Origin: Gemmatimonadota bacterium
GTDB lineage: Bacteria > Gemmatimonadota > Gemmatimonadetes > Gemmatimonadales > GWC2-71-9
Direction of reading: 5' to 3'
Assembly: GCA_003169895.1 (NCBI GenBank)
Contig: PNAE01000007.1
Coordinates: 1,524,296-1,588,295 of the forward strand
Length of the DNA: 64,000 bases
How positions within the stretch are numbered: position 1 is the first letter of the stretch; every line of letters begins with the position of its first letter. The notes below the pieces were generated by a model. It did not search any database, was not told where the DNA came from, and worked only from the letters and a program-made list of their open reading frames with translations. Shown in pieces: positions 49,928 through 59,307 of this stretch. The position numbers were made by a program, and so were the translations under genes.

Positions 49928-52900
49928 TCAGCCGCCGGGCCCGCGTCCGCCGCCACGGCCGCCGCCGCCCGGCCCATTCCCGCCGCCCGGTCCACCCCGT
50001 CCACCGCCGAACAAGTTGTTGGTGGGGTTCTTGACCGAGTCCGGCAGCACCGCCCATTGCACGTCGGTCAGGACTGCATGCACGGCGTCGCGTACTTTGA
50101 TCTGCTCCTGGAACAGCGACCGCGTGAACGGCCCGAGCTTCTGCATCAGCGGCTGAATGTCGGCGGCCGAGCCGGCCAGGTTGATCTTCTGGACCTCCGG
50201 GCGGATGCTGTCCACGATGAACGTGACCCGGGCATTGCTGGAATCAACCAGCGCCTGCAGCGCGGTGACCTGTGCCTTACTGAGCACCAGCGAATCCTTG
50301 CGAGCCAATGCGGCGATGGCGACGTTCTGGCGCCGGAAGCGCGCCATCGCGCTGTCGAGCATCTGCGGACCCGTGGTGGCGCCACCGCCGATGCCGCGCG
50401 CCAACTGCTGGATCTGCAGCGTACGTGGGTCGTACCCGATGGCGTACCGCAGGTTGATCAGCACCTGAAAAGGATTGCGGATTGCCGTCGCACTGCCGCT
50501 GGTGTTGCCGAAGCGCGAGTTGACCGAATAGGTGAACTGGTTGGTGGTCGGATTGAATCCGTTCACCGTGAGCAGCGTATTGTCCGGGCGCGCGAACCCG
50601 CCCCACCCCTTGATGTTGTTGTCACCGTTGATCCATTCGTCCAGCCCTCCGAGCAGGTTCTGGGTCTGGATCTGCACCATCAGCCGGCGATCGAACAGCG
50701 CCGGGCGCCAGTTGAGCGAGAAGGCCACCGTGGGCTGCCAGGGGCCGTAGCAGGTGTTGCGGCCGGCGATCTGTCCCAACTGAGCCTGCAGGCACTTCTT
50801 GGCGTTGCCGGACGTGGAATTGAGCAGCCGCGACATGCCGGTGGCAAGCGCGGTATCCGTCGTGGTCGCCGGATTGTAAATGAATGCCCGGTCGTTGCGG
50901 CTCGAGCCGTCGCCATTGATGTCGCCCGCCACGATCGGCGTATACGGCGCACCCGATATCATGCCGAGGTTGCTGGCGAGCTCGAACGCCGGCGTGATCG
51001 GCCAGGAGATCTGTGCCTGAAAGTTGTGGCGGTGCTGGTTGCTCGATGTCGCCCACTCATAGTCGTTCGGATCACCGGCGGTCTGGTTGCCGCCGCCGAA
51101 GCCGCCACCGAAGCCGCCGCCCGAGCCGCCCTGGTCGCGCGCGAACATCAGGGTATAGGACAGGTTCAGCTGCATCTGCTTGGTCGTCGTTCCGGCGAGG
51201 TTGAAGGTGATCTGGCGGGTGTCGTTCTGCAGCGTGCTGAAGACCTCGCTCACCGCGCCGTAATTGATGTCCTTGCGTGATGCCGACAGCGGGATCGCAC
51301 CCGTGGTCGGGAAGATCTGCGCCGGATCGGCGTATACTGGGCGATTGACTTCGTTGCCGAGCCGGAACGCCGGTGCCGCGTCGTTGAGATTCAGGTCCCT
51401 CGATGCGCTCTGGCCCACCCCGCGCACGTAGGACGCATCGATGTTGAATGTGATGCGTTGAGTCACGCGCCGGGTCAGGCCCAGCGACGCCCGCTTGGTC
51501 TTCGCCGCACCATAGTTCGGATCATACGCCGTGACGGACGGGGTCGCGGTGATTACCCCCGGTGTCGTCGCGTTGTTGAGGCATTCGGCCGGAATGTCCT
51601 CAGGGTGGCTGACATAGTCCGCCCAGTCGGGGATCGGCACCGCCGAACCGGTGCAGTACAACTGGGTCTGCGCCCCGATCAGGCCCGACTGCGCCTGCGC
51701 CGTGCCCGGAAGTGTGGACGGCATGGTGCCGCGGAAGATGCCCGCGCCACCACGGATCGTCAGCAGCGGCGGTGCGAACCCGCGTTGCGCTTGGCCCTGC
51801 TGCTCGGGTGCGGCGATCGAATAGCTGAATCCGGCGCGCGGTGACACGTACGTTTCGGTCGGCAGGACGCTCGTATGCACGCCAAACTCGTTGAACACCG
51901 CCGTGTTCTCCTCGGGCGCGCCCGTGTACGACGTGTGCTCGACGCGCAGGCCGTAGGTCAGCTGCAGATTGCCGCCGCCGTTGCTGCCGGGACCGCCGAA
52001 CCCGCCGCGGCCGCCAAACCCGCCACCACCGCGCCCACCCATGCCACCACCACCACCAGCACCACCACCAGTGGCGCCGGCGCCAGCGTTGCCACCGCTG
52101 GTGGCGCCGCCGATGCGGGGCCGCCAGGCATCGCTCAGGTAGACCGCTTCGTTCTGCACGCTGCCGCTGCTCGTGCTCGGCACGAGCGTGCGGGTGAACG
52201 ACGCCGGGGTGTTGTTCTCGAAGTCCCCGAGCGTGTTGTAGAGGAACGTTCCGAACTGGTTGGTGGTGGCGTCCTGGGTGAAATCCTGCTTGTTGCCATA
52301 GAAACCAAGCGCCCAGCGATGGGCACCGGCCGGCGAGATCAGCGACAGTTCGTTCGTGAACTCGAGGGTCTTCGTGTTGCTCGTGCGCGGCATGCCGGCA
52401 TTGCCACCGAAGCCGAACGTCGTCGGAATCACGCCGCCGGTGCTATCCGGCGAGTAGTTGGTCACCCGGCCGACCGGCACGAGCAGGAACGGCGTCGACG
52501 TCGAGTTGCTGGCCGTGTACCCGCCGCGAAACGCGTTGATCATCCCGTTGTTGAAGCGCGACGTGACCTGCAGGCCGCCGCTGCCGCTATTGCCGGTGTT
52601 GTTGCCGCCAACCTGCGGCAGGTTGGTCGAGCCGACGCTCTGCGGGTCCCGCCCGTTCAAGTTGAGTTGGCCGGTGAACGTGATCACGTGAACCTGGCCG
52701 GCATCCCAGTCGAACCTGAGTACGCTCGTCAGCTGATCATTGGTGCTCGTCGCGCTGATGGCGCCGGCCTGGTCGGTCAGTCCGGTGCCGTTGACCAGGC
52801 GGATGAATTTCGCCACTGAATCGGGCGACGCGCCAAGACGGCCCAGTGTCGTGGCATCAGCGATGTCGAGCGACGGGCTCGGTTGGAGTCGGCGGTGAAC

Positions 52901-53824
52901 CTGGAACCCACCGAACAGCGCCGTCACGTTGTGCTTGAGCGGGCCGCCAAATCCGGCGCCGAAGTTTTCCGCCGTGTTGCCGGCCTGGAAAGCGCTGCTG
53001 GTATTGCCTCCCCAGGCCAGGCTCGGGCTCTGCAAGCCGCTGCTGAGCGATCCGGTCACCCGATTGCCGCCCCCCTTGGTCGTGACCGACACCATGCCGC
53101 CCGAAAAGTTGCCGCGTGCCACGTCGTAGCTATTGGTGATCACCCGGGTGCTGCGCACCGCGTCCTGTGGCACGGTGGTGCTCGACGTCGTCTGGCCGTT
53201 CACCACGTAGGTGTTCGATGCTGCGCTCTGGCCGGCGACCGAGAATGTGGCGGCCGTGGAATCGGTGCCGGTGGTGAGGATGACGCCCGGGGCCAGCGCC
53301 GCCAGGGCCGCCAAGTCCGACGCATCGATCGGCAGGCGCATCGCCTGCTCACCGGAAATCGAGCGCGACGACTCGCCGGCGGTGACGCGGTTCTCGTTCT
53401 GGTCGGGGTTCGGGCGCCGCGCGGCGTTCGCGACCAGGTCCTGCAGCTTGGCCGGAGTCTCGCCCAGCTTCACGTTCAGTATGATGCGATCGTCGTCACT
53501 CTGCCGCGCCACGTTGTAGATCACCGGGTTCTTGCCGATCGCCTTGACGCTGACGCGGTACTGGGACTGCCCACCACCCGCGTCGATGATGATCCGGTAC
53601 TGGCCCTTGTCGTTCGTCGTTCCCTTTCGCGTGACTTCAGTCTCGATGCTGAACGCTTCGACCACCGCGCCGGCGACCGGCTTGCCGGTGGCATCCGTCA
53701 CCGTACCGACGATGATGTCAACGCTGTTGCCACCCTGCGCGCGGACAGGCCGGACCGCGATCGCGGCGAGTGCCAGCAGCAGAACAAGTGCACTCGCAAC
53801 GCGAGCGGAAAAGCGAACCAGCAT
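49928..53824 (-). CDS. TonB-dependent receptor with carboxypeptidase-regulatory domain and C-terminal helical tail
   Basis: I start at ATG 53824, which opens a signal peptide (VASALVLLLALAAIAVRPVRAQ); the 1484-residue track ORF adds a relic of the neighbouring gene. The order is a CarboxypepD_reg beta-sandwich (VGTVTDATGKPVAGAVVEA), a plug domain (RLPIDASDLAALAALAPGV; GGMVSVTTKGGGNRVTGSL) and a large barrel with a Gly-rich external loop (GGMGGRGGGGFGGRGGFGG). Beyond the barrel a helical tail of about 130 residues (AQVTALQALVDSSNARVTFI; VHAVLTDVQWAVLPDSVKN) recalls the LTxxQ repeat of Spy/CpxP proteins and ends in a Gly/Arg-rich stretch. It probably imports or binds a polymer at the outer membrane. 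The full length is 1298 residues. Confidence 0.88.
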   Translation of the reverse strand: MLVRFSARVASALVLLLALAAIAVRPVRAQGGNSVDIIVGTVTDATGKPVAGAVVEAFSIETEVTRKGTTNDKGQYRIIIDAGGGQSQYRVSVKAIGKNPVIYNVARQSDDDRIILNVKLGETPAKLQDLVANAARRPNPDQNENRVTAGESSRSISGEQAMRLPIDASDLAALAALAPGVILTTGTDSTAATFSVAGQSAASNTYVVNGQTTSSTTVPQDAVRSTRVITNSYDVARGNFSGGMVSVTTKGGGNRVTGSLSSGLQSPSLAWGGNTSSAFQAGNTAENFGAGFGGPLKHNVTALFGGFQVHRRLQPSPSLDIADATTLGRLGASPDSVAKFIRLVNGTGLTDQAGAISATSTNDQLTSVLRFDWDAGQVHVITFTGQLNLNGRDPQSVGSTNLPQVGGNNTGNSGSGGLQVTSRFNNGMINAFRGGYTASNSTSTPFLLVPVGRVTNYSPDSTGGVIPTTFGFGGNAGMPRTSNTKTLEFTNELSLISPAGAHRWALGFYGNKQDFTQDATTNQFGTFLYNTLGDFENNTPASFTRTLVPSTSSGSVQNEAVYLSDAWRPRIGGATSGGNAGAGATGGGAGGGGGMGGRGGGGFGGRGGFGGPGSNGGGNLQLTYGLRVEHTSYTGAPEENTAVFNEFGVHTSVLPTETYVSPRAGFSYSIAAPEQQGQAQRGFAPPLLTIRGGAGIFRGTMPSTLPGTAQAQSGLIGAQTQLYCTGSAVPIPDWADYVSHPEDIPAECLNNATTPGVITATPSVTAYDPNYGAAKTKRASLGLTRRVTQRITFNIDASYVRGVGQSASRDLNLNDAAPAFRLGNEVNRPVYADPAQIFPTTGAIPLSASRKDINYGAVSEVFSTLQNDTRQITFNLAGTTTKQMQLNLSYTLMFARDQGGSGGGFGGGFGGGNQTAGDPNDYEWATSSNQHRHNFQAQISWPITPAFELASNLGMISGAPYTPIVAGDINGDGSSRNDRAFIYNPATTTDTALATGMSRLLNSTSGNAKKCLQAQLGQIAGRNTCYGPWQPTVAFSLNWRPALFDRRLMVQIQTQNLLGGLDEWINGDNNIKGWGGFARPDNTLLTVNGFNPTTNQFTYSVNSRFGNTSGSATAIRNPFQVLINLRYAIGYDPRTLQIQQLARGIGGGATTGPQMLDSAMARFRRQNVAIAALARKDSLVLSKAQVTALQALVDSSNARVTFIVDSIRPEVQKINLAGSAADIQPLMQKLGPFTRSLFQEQIKVRDAVHAVLTDVQWAVLPDSVKNPTNNLFGGGRGGPGGGNGPGGGGRGGGRGPGG

Positions 53825-54025
53825 GTCGGGTCCCGGTCTCTGGGGCTGTCGTATGTGTTTCGGCGGAGTCGCCCAGTCACACCTCGGCCTTGGTACGTCG
53901 GGTCGGGGGCAAAAGTTGAGGCGGCGGACCGGCTGGAACACATCGAGATTCAGCCGCCCGGTCAGGTTGAAGTCCGGGAACGTAACTTCACGACTCGTAG
54001 CAGCTTGAGGACTCGATCGCTGCCG

Positions 54026-56478
54026 CTCACCCGCCGCCGCGCCACCGCCCCTGCGGCCGCCACCGCCACGACCGCTGCCGGCGCCCTGACCCGGCCCACC
54101 CATGAGGTTGTTCGAGGGGTTGCGGACGTCGTCCGGCAGCAACGCCCATTGAACGTCCGTCAGGATCTGGCGAACACGCGCGGCGACCGACCGCTGCTCC
54201 CTGGCCGCCACGGTGTTGAAGCTACGGATCCGCGTCAACAGCGGTACGACATCAGCGCTGGTCTTGGCCTTCTGCACGTTGTCCACTTCGGCGGTGAGGG
54301 AGTCGATGTGCGGCTTCATGGACGTCGCGCTCGAATCCGCCGCCACCCTGAGCCGAAGGACCTGTGTCGGCGTGAGCGCCAACGAATCGGCGCCATTCCC
54401 GCGCCGCCGCGAATGGTCAGCAGTGGGGGGGCGAAGCCGCGCTGGCTGGCGCCTTGCTGCTCGGGTCGCGGAATGCTATACGAGAACCCGATCCGCGGCG
54501 ACACATAGACCTCGCTGGGCAACTGATCGGTGCGAACGCCGAATTCGTGGAACACCGAATCGTTCAGCGCCGGCGCGCCGGTGAACGATGAATGCTCCAG
54601 GCGCACACCGTAGATCAGCTGGAAGTTGGTGTTGCCGCCGCCGGTCGTGCCAAAACCGCCACCGCCGCCGCGTCCGCCTCGCCCACCGCGGCCACCACCA
54701 CCACCACCGCCGCCACGACTCCCGCCGCTGCCATCGCGACCGGCTGCACCGGCGGAATCCGCGCCGCGACCGCGCCGCGTCGATCGTGGCCGCCAGGCGT
54801 CGCTGAGATACACGGCCTCATTCCACGCACCGCCAGCACGGATGGTCGGCTGGAGAGTGCGCGTGAACTGCGACGGAACGTTGTTCTCGAAGTCGGCGAG
54901 CGAGTTGTACGTGTAGGTGCCGTAGCGATTGTTGGTGACGTCCTGGTTGAAGTGCGACCCGAACGCATACAAGCCCATGGCAAAGCGGTGCGTCGCGTTG
55001 CCCGGGAGCACCGACAGCTCGCTCGTGAACTCGACGTTGCCCGCGTTGTTGTGTTGCGGCAGCCCGGCGTTGCCGCCGAAACCGAACGTGGTAACCGCGA
55101 TCTGGCCCGAATCCAGCGTCGACTGATTGGTAACCCGGCCAACCGGCGCGACGAGGAATGGGTCGGAATGACTGTCGTTGATCGACCCGCCACCACGGAA
55201 TTGATTCACCCAGCGGCCTACGCGCGACGCAACCTGCACGCTGAGTGACCCGTTTGTCGCGTTGGTGTTGCCGCCTACCTGCTGCAACTGCGTCGCTCCG
55301 ATGCGCGTCGGATCCTGCGCGTTCACGCCGAAACTGGCGCTGACCGTGATGATGTGGGACTGCCCCATGTTCCAGTCGAAGCGGTTGAGACTGTGCAACT
55401 GATCGTTGGTGCGGTTGGGGTCGATGTTGCCCGCCAGCCCGGTGAGGCCGAGTTCGCCGACCTTCGAAGTAAACTGGCTGACCGAGTCGGGCGATGCACC
55501 CAGCCTGAGCAGTGTGGCATCGTCGGCGAGATTGAGCGACGCGAGCGGCGACAGCCGGCGATTGACCTGCAACGAGCCGAAGAGGAACGTCTTGTTCCGC
55601 TTGAGCGGCCCACCGAACCCGACGCCCACCTGCTCGTTGGTGCTGCCCGACTGAAACACGTTGCTGGTGCTCCCGCCCCAGGACAGGTCCTGATTCTGGA
55701 ACCGGCTGCTCATCGAGCCGGACACCCGGTTGCTGCCGCCCTTGGAGGTGACCGACACCTGGCCTCCGGCGAATCCGCCTCGCGCCACATCGTACGTGTT
55801 GGTGATCACCCGCGCGGTCCGCACGGCGTCCTGCGGGACGGTGGTGCTCGAGGTCGTCATGCCGTTGATCTGATAGCTGTTGGCGTCAGCGCCCTGTCCC
55901 AGGACGGAAAAGGTGGCCGCCGTCGAATCGGTGCCCGCCGTGAAAATGACGCCGGGTGCCAGCGCTGCGAGTGACGCGAGATCCGATGCATCGATCGGCA
56001 AGCGCATCGCCTGGTCGCCGGTGATGAACATCGATGTCTCACCGGCGGTCGGCCGATCGTTTCCCGACAAGTCCGGGCGCCGATTGGCGTTGGCGACGAG
56101 GTCCTGCAAGCGAACTGCTTGAGCGCCCAGACTGATGTCGAGTGTAATCCGGTCATCGTCGGGCTGGCGGCTGACATTCTGGATGAATGGGCTGTGCCCG
56201 ATCGCGCGGGCCGTCACGCGGTACTGACCCCCGCCATCGTTGAAGAACAGGATGTAATGACCCTTGGCGTCGGTCATCGTCTTGCGGGTCACGTCGGTCT
56301 CAATGCTGAGCGCTTCGACGGTGGCGTTCGGTACCGGCTTGCCGGCCTGATCGGTCACCGCTCCCGAGATGATGTCGACGTTGCCGCCCTGCGCCGCCGC
56401 CGGCCGCGAGGCCAATGTTGCAACGAAACACATGACGCAGACAGTGCACGCGGCTCGAACGATGCATCGCAGGAGCAT
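54026..56478 (-). pseudogene. Truncated TonB-dependent receptor paralogue (internal out-of-frame deletion)
   Basis: The 5' part (56478 to about 54397, about 694 codons) parallels the neighbouring receptor: signal peptide, CarboxypepD_reg domain, plug and half a barrel, up to FAPPLLTIRGGAG. There the paralogue continues IFRGTMPS, but this gene switches to a different frame encoding GADSLALTPTQVLRLRVAAD. That matches the paralogue C-terminal tail (KDSLVLSKAQV) found about 1.47 kb later in the intact copy. The second half of the barrel is therefore missing and the join is out of frame, leaving a 720-residue product with a scrambled end (MAPIRWRSRR). A misassembly between two similar genes could give the same picture. 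The tail relic runs to about 54026, where a TGA lies in another frame. Confidence 0.8.
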
Positions 56479-56575
56479 GTGATCGTCCGGTGGTCGGAGT
56501 CTGATTTGCTACGGCGGGGCATGACAGAACGTTGTGGGACCGTGCACCCCTCCATCCTCACCTTATCTTCCGGGC

Positions 56576-58423
56576 ATGACCACCCCGGCCAAGCCGAAAA
56601 TCAGCCGCGACGTAGTCTGGCGCGAGGCGCGCGAGCTCATCTGGCTCCATCGCGGCCGTCTCGGGCTGGGATTCGGGCTGATGCTTGTCAACCGCGCCGC
56701 CGGTTTCGTCCTGCCGGGGTCCACGAAATACCTGCTCGACAAGGTCCTGCCCCCGCGACTGGTGCACCTGACGTCCGCCGAGTTGGCCCTTGCGGGGCAT
56801 CGGCTGGGGTTGGTCGCGATGGCGGTGGGCGCGGCGGCACTGGTGCAAGCCGCAACCTCGTTCGGGCTATCACAGATCCTCGGTGTCGCTGCGCAACGCG
56901 CTATCACCGACATGCGCCGCGCGGTGCAATCGCACCTCATCCGATTGCCAATCCGGACGTTCGACGCGACCCAGACCGGCCAGCTCGTATCGCGCGTCAT
57001 GAACGACGCCGAGGGGATTCGCAACCTGATTGGCACCGGTCTGGTGCAACTGGTCGGTGGTCTCGTCACCGCCGCCGTCGCCATGTGTGTACTGGTTTCA
57101 CTCAACTGGCGGTTGACGGCGATGACCATGGTGTTGCTGATCCTGTTCGCGGGCGGTATGGCGTACGCGTTTACGAAGCTGCGCCCGATCTTCCGGGTTC
57201 GCGGGCAATTGAACGCGGAAGTCACGGGACGGCTCGTCGAGAGCATCTCCGGCATTCGCGTGGTCAAGGCCTACGCGGCGGAGCGCCGGGAAAGACTGGC
57301 GTTTGCGAAGGGCGCCAACAAGCTGTTTCGCAACGTGGCCGCGTCGATGACGGGCATTTCGGCGACCACGGCGTTGTCGGCGGTCGTCGTCGGCGTCATC
57401 GGCACGTTGTTGATTGTGGTCGGCGGTCACGACGTTCTTGCCGGCCGGATGACGGTCGGCGGACTGATGACGTATGTGGTCTTCACCGGCATGGTCGCCG
57501 CACCGCTCATCCAGATCGCGGCGATCGGGACGCAGATTACGGAGGCGTTCGCGGGGCTCGACCGGATCCGCGAGTTGAGGTCATGGGTGCCGGAGGATGC
57601 GGATGATGCCAATCGGGAGGTGGCCGGCGTGATTGTCGGTCATGTCAAGTTCGACGATGTGACCTTCAGTTACCAACCGGGAGTTCCGGTCCTGCGGCAC
57701 ATTTCGTTCGATGCACCCGCCGGCTCGACGACGGCGCTGGTGGGATCGAGCGGATCGGGCAAGAGCACGCTCGTATCGCTGGTGATGGCGTTCAATCATC
57801 CCGACAGCGGGCGCATCCTGATCGACGGACGCGACCTCGAGGGGCTTCGCCTCCGGAACTATCGCAGCCGGCTGGGTATCGTGCTGCAGGACAATTTCCT
57901 GTTCGATGGGACGGTGCTCGAGAACATCCGTTTCGCGCAGCCCGGCGCAAGCGATGCCGAAGTGCTGGAGGCCGCCCGGGTGGCACATTGCGACGAGTTC
58001 GCGTTGCGATTCGAACTTGGATATCAGACCATCGTTGGGGAGCGCGGTGTCAAGCTCAGCGGCGGGCAGCGGCAACGAGTCGCGATTGCCCGGGCCATTC
58101 TCGCGGATCCAGCCATCCTGATCCTCGACGAGGCGACGTCGTCGCTCGATTCCGAAAGTGAAGCGTTGATCCAGGAGGGGCTGGCTCGGTTACGCGCCGG
58201 CCGGACCACGTTTGTCATCGCGCACCGGCTGTCGACGATCACCTCGGCCGACCAGATCCTGGTGCTTGAGGCTGGGGAGATTGTCGAACGGGGGAACCAC
58301 GAGCAGCTGCTGGGCCTGGATGGGCGCTATCGGAAGTTGTACGAACGGCAGTACCGGCAGGCGCTGGATCGCTACGTCAACCCGGGTGAGGAGCTGACCG
58401 GCGCGGCGCACCTGCGTCCGTGA
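56576..58423 (+). CDS. ABC exporter, fused permease and ATP-binding protein
   Basis: A 615-residue half-transporter (from ATG 56576) of the MsbA/lipid A or multidrug exporter type. It has six predicted membrane helices in the first about 330 residues, with the coupling region MRRAVQSHLIRLPIRTFD. The nucleotide-binding domain then shows Walker A (GSSGSGKST), Q-loop (VLQDNFLF), signature LSGGQRQRVAIARA, Walker B (ILILDEATSSLD) and the H-loop His (IAHRLST). It works as a homodimer or heterodimer in the inner membrane. The cargo is unknown. No clear ribosome site is present, and the start is chosen by the family N-terminus. It diverges from the broken receptor gene. Confidence 0.9.
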   Translation: MTTPAKPKISRDVVWREARELIWLHRGRLGLGFGLMLVNRAAGFVLPGSTKYLLDKVLPPRLVHLTSAELALAGHRLGLVAMAVGAAALVQAATSFGLSQILGVAAQRAITDMRRAVQSHLIRLPIRTFDATQTGQLVSRVMNDAEGIRNLIGTGLVQLVGGLVTAAVAMCVLVSLNWRLTAMTMVLLILFAGGMAYAFTKLRPIFRVRGQLNAEVTGRLVESISGIRVVKAYAAERRERLAFAKGANKLFRNVAASMTGISATTALSAVVVGVIGTLLIVVGGHDVLAGRMTVGGLMTYVVFTGMVAAPLIQIAAIGTQITEAFAGLDRIRELRSWVPEDADDANREVAGVIVGHVKFDDVTFSYQPGVPVLRHISFDAPAGSTTALVGSSGSGKSTLVSLVMAFNHPDSGRILIDGRDLEGLRLRNYRSRLGIVLQDNFLFDGTVLENIRFAQPGASDAEVLEAARVAHCDEFALRFELGYQTIVGERGVKLSGGQRQRVAIARAILADPAILILDEATSSLDSESEALIQEGLARLRAGRTTFVIAHRLSTITSADQILVLEAGEIVERGNHEQLLGLDGRYRKLYERQYRQALDRYVNPGEELTGAAHLRP

Positions 58424-58433
58424 ACGCAGGTGC

Positions 58434-58619
58434 TCAGCAGCCGCCGACTTCGCGAAGGAGCTGGGCGACAGCCTGGCGACGCTGCAGCTTGTCGTCCAAA
58501 CCGCCGGCCGCCGTCACGTCCTCCACCTCTTCGTCGGCCGCGGTGAACTCGTCGTCCTCGCGCCCCTCTTCGGCCCGGCGGAGCCGGTCCTCCTCGTCGA
58601 ACATCGAATCGCCAAACAC
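58434..58619 (-). CDS. Small acidic hypothetical protein
   Basis: The track gives a long ORF. The credible gene starts at GTG 58619, six bases after a perfect GGAGGT, and encodes 61 residues beginning MFGDSMFDEEDRLRR. It is highly acidic (EEGREDDEFTAADEEVEDV) with a helical C-terminus (LDDKLQRRQAVAQLLREVGG). No membrane segment or known family was found. It is convergent with the ABC exporter, ten bases from its stop. Confidence 0.6.
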   Translation of the reverse strand: MFGDSMFDEEDRLRRAEEGREDDEFTAADEEVEDVTAAGGLDDKLQRRQAVAQLLREVGGC

Positions 58620-58883
58620 GGCATGACCTCCGGTCGCTATCGCGTCGTTCCGCCACGCGTCCCGCTGACACACACCGTCGGCCAGACCAGCCTGGTTGCC
58701 AGACGGTCGACGCGGCACAGCTATTACATCATACTTCGTGCCACACTCTGCTTGGACGAATGATGGTTCACGGCCGACACGCGCGCGTCGTGCGAAGGTC
58801 ACTGTCTGGCAACGAGTTGGCGGCATTGGGGGGAGCGGGATGGGTCGCGTGGCTAGCGGAGTGGGCGGATACAAATGCAACAG

Positions 58884-59303
58884 CTACGTCCCCCGTGCGG
58901 CCGCCACCGCCCGCTTTATCCGGCCAAGGATGGCTGTCAGGCCCTGGGTCCGGGTCATCCCAAGCGTCTCAGTGAGTCGCAGCCGGTCGAGCAGGTCGTC
59001 GGGGATCTCGGCCACCTCGGCCGCTGTTGCGCCAGTGATGCGCTGTTGCAGGAGCGACACAAATCCGCGCACCGTCGGCGATTCGCGCGGGACGTCGGCA
59101 TGCAGGGTCAGGCCGCCGCGCTCCAGCCCGATCCACAGGAACACTGGAGTCTGGCATTCGGTGACGCGATGCTCTTCCCGGTCGCGGGCCGCTTGCAGCT
59201 CAGGGGGCAGGTCCCGAAGTTTCCTCGCGTAGTCGAGGAGCGTCTCCAGCCGGGTATTGCGGTCAGCAGCGCGAAACCGTGCAATCAGAGGATCGAAGAG
59301 CAT
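58884..59303 (-). CDS. sufE: SufE-family sulfur acceptor protein
   Basis: A 139-residue protein from ATG 59303. SufE family features: LDYARKLRDLPPEL, the sulfur-accepting Cys in HRVTECQTPVFLW, and RGFVSLLQQRITG followed by the LGMTRTQGLTAILGRIK end. SufE takes persulfide sulfur from the desulfurase SufS and passes it to the SufBCD scaffold. No other suf genes are in the window. Its start lies four bases from the start of a divergently encoded rhodanese. Confidence 0.9.
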   Translation of the reverse strand: MLFDPLIARFRAADRNTRLETLLDYARKLRDLPPELQAARDREEHRVTECQTPVFLWIGLERGGLTLHADVPRESPTVRGFVSLLQQRITGATAAEVAEIPDDLLDRLRLTETLGMTRTQGLTAILGRIKRAVAAARGT

Positions 59304-59307
59304 CTCA

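Noticed and set aside
49928-54382. A single 1484-residue protein combining the tail relic and the TonB receptor
   Set aside because: The internal signal peptide at 53824 marks the true start. The upstream part is the tail of the broken paralogue, in frame only by chance.
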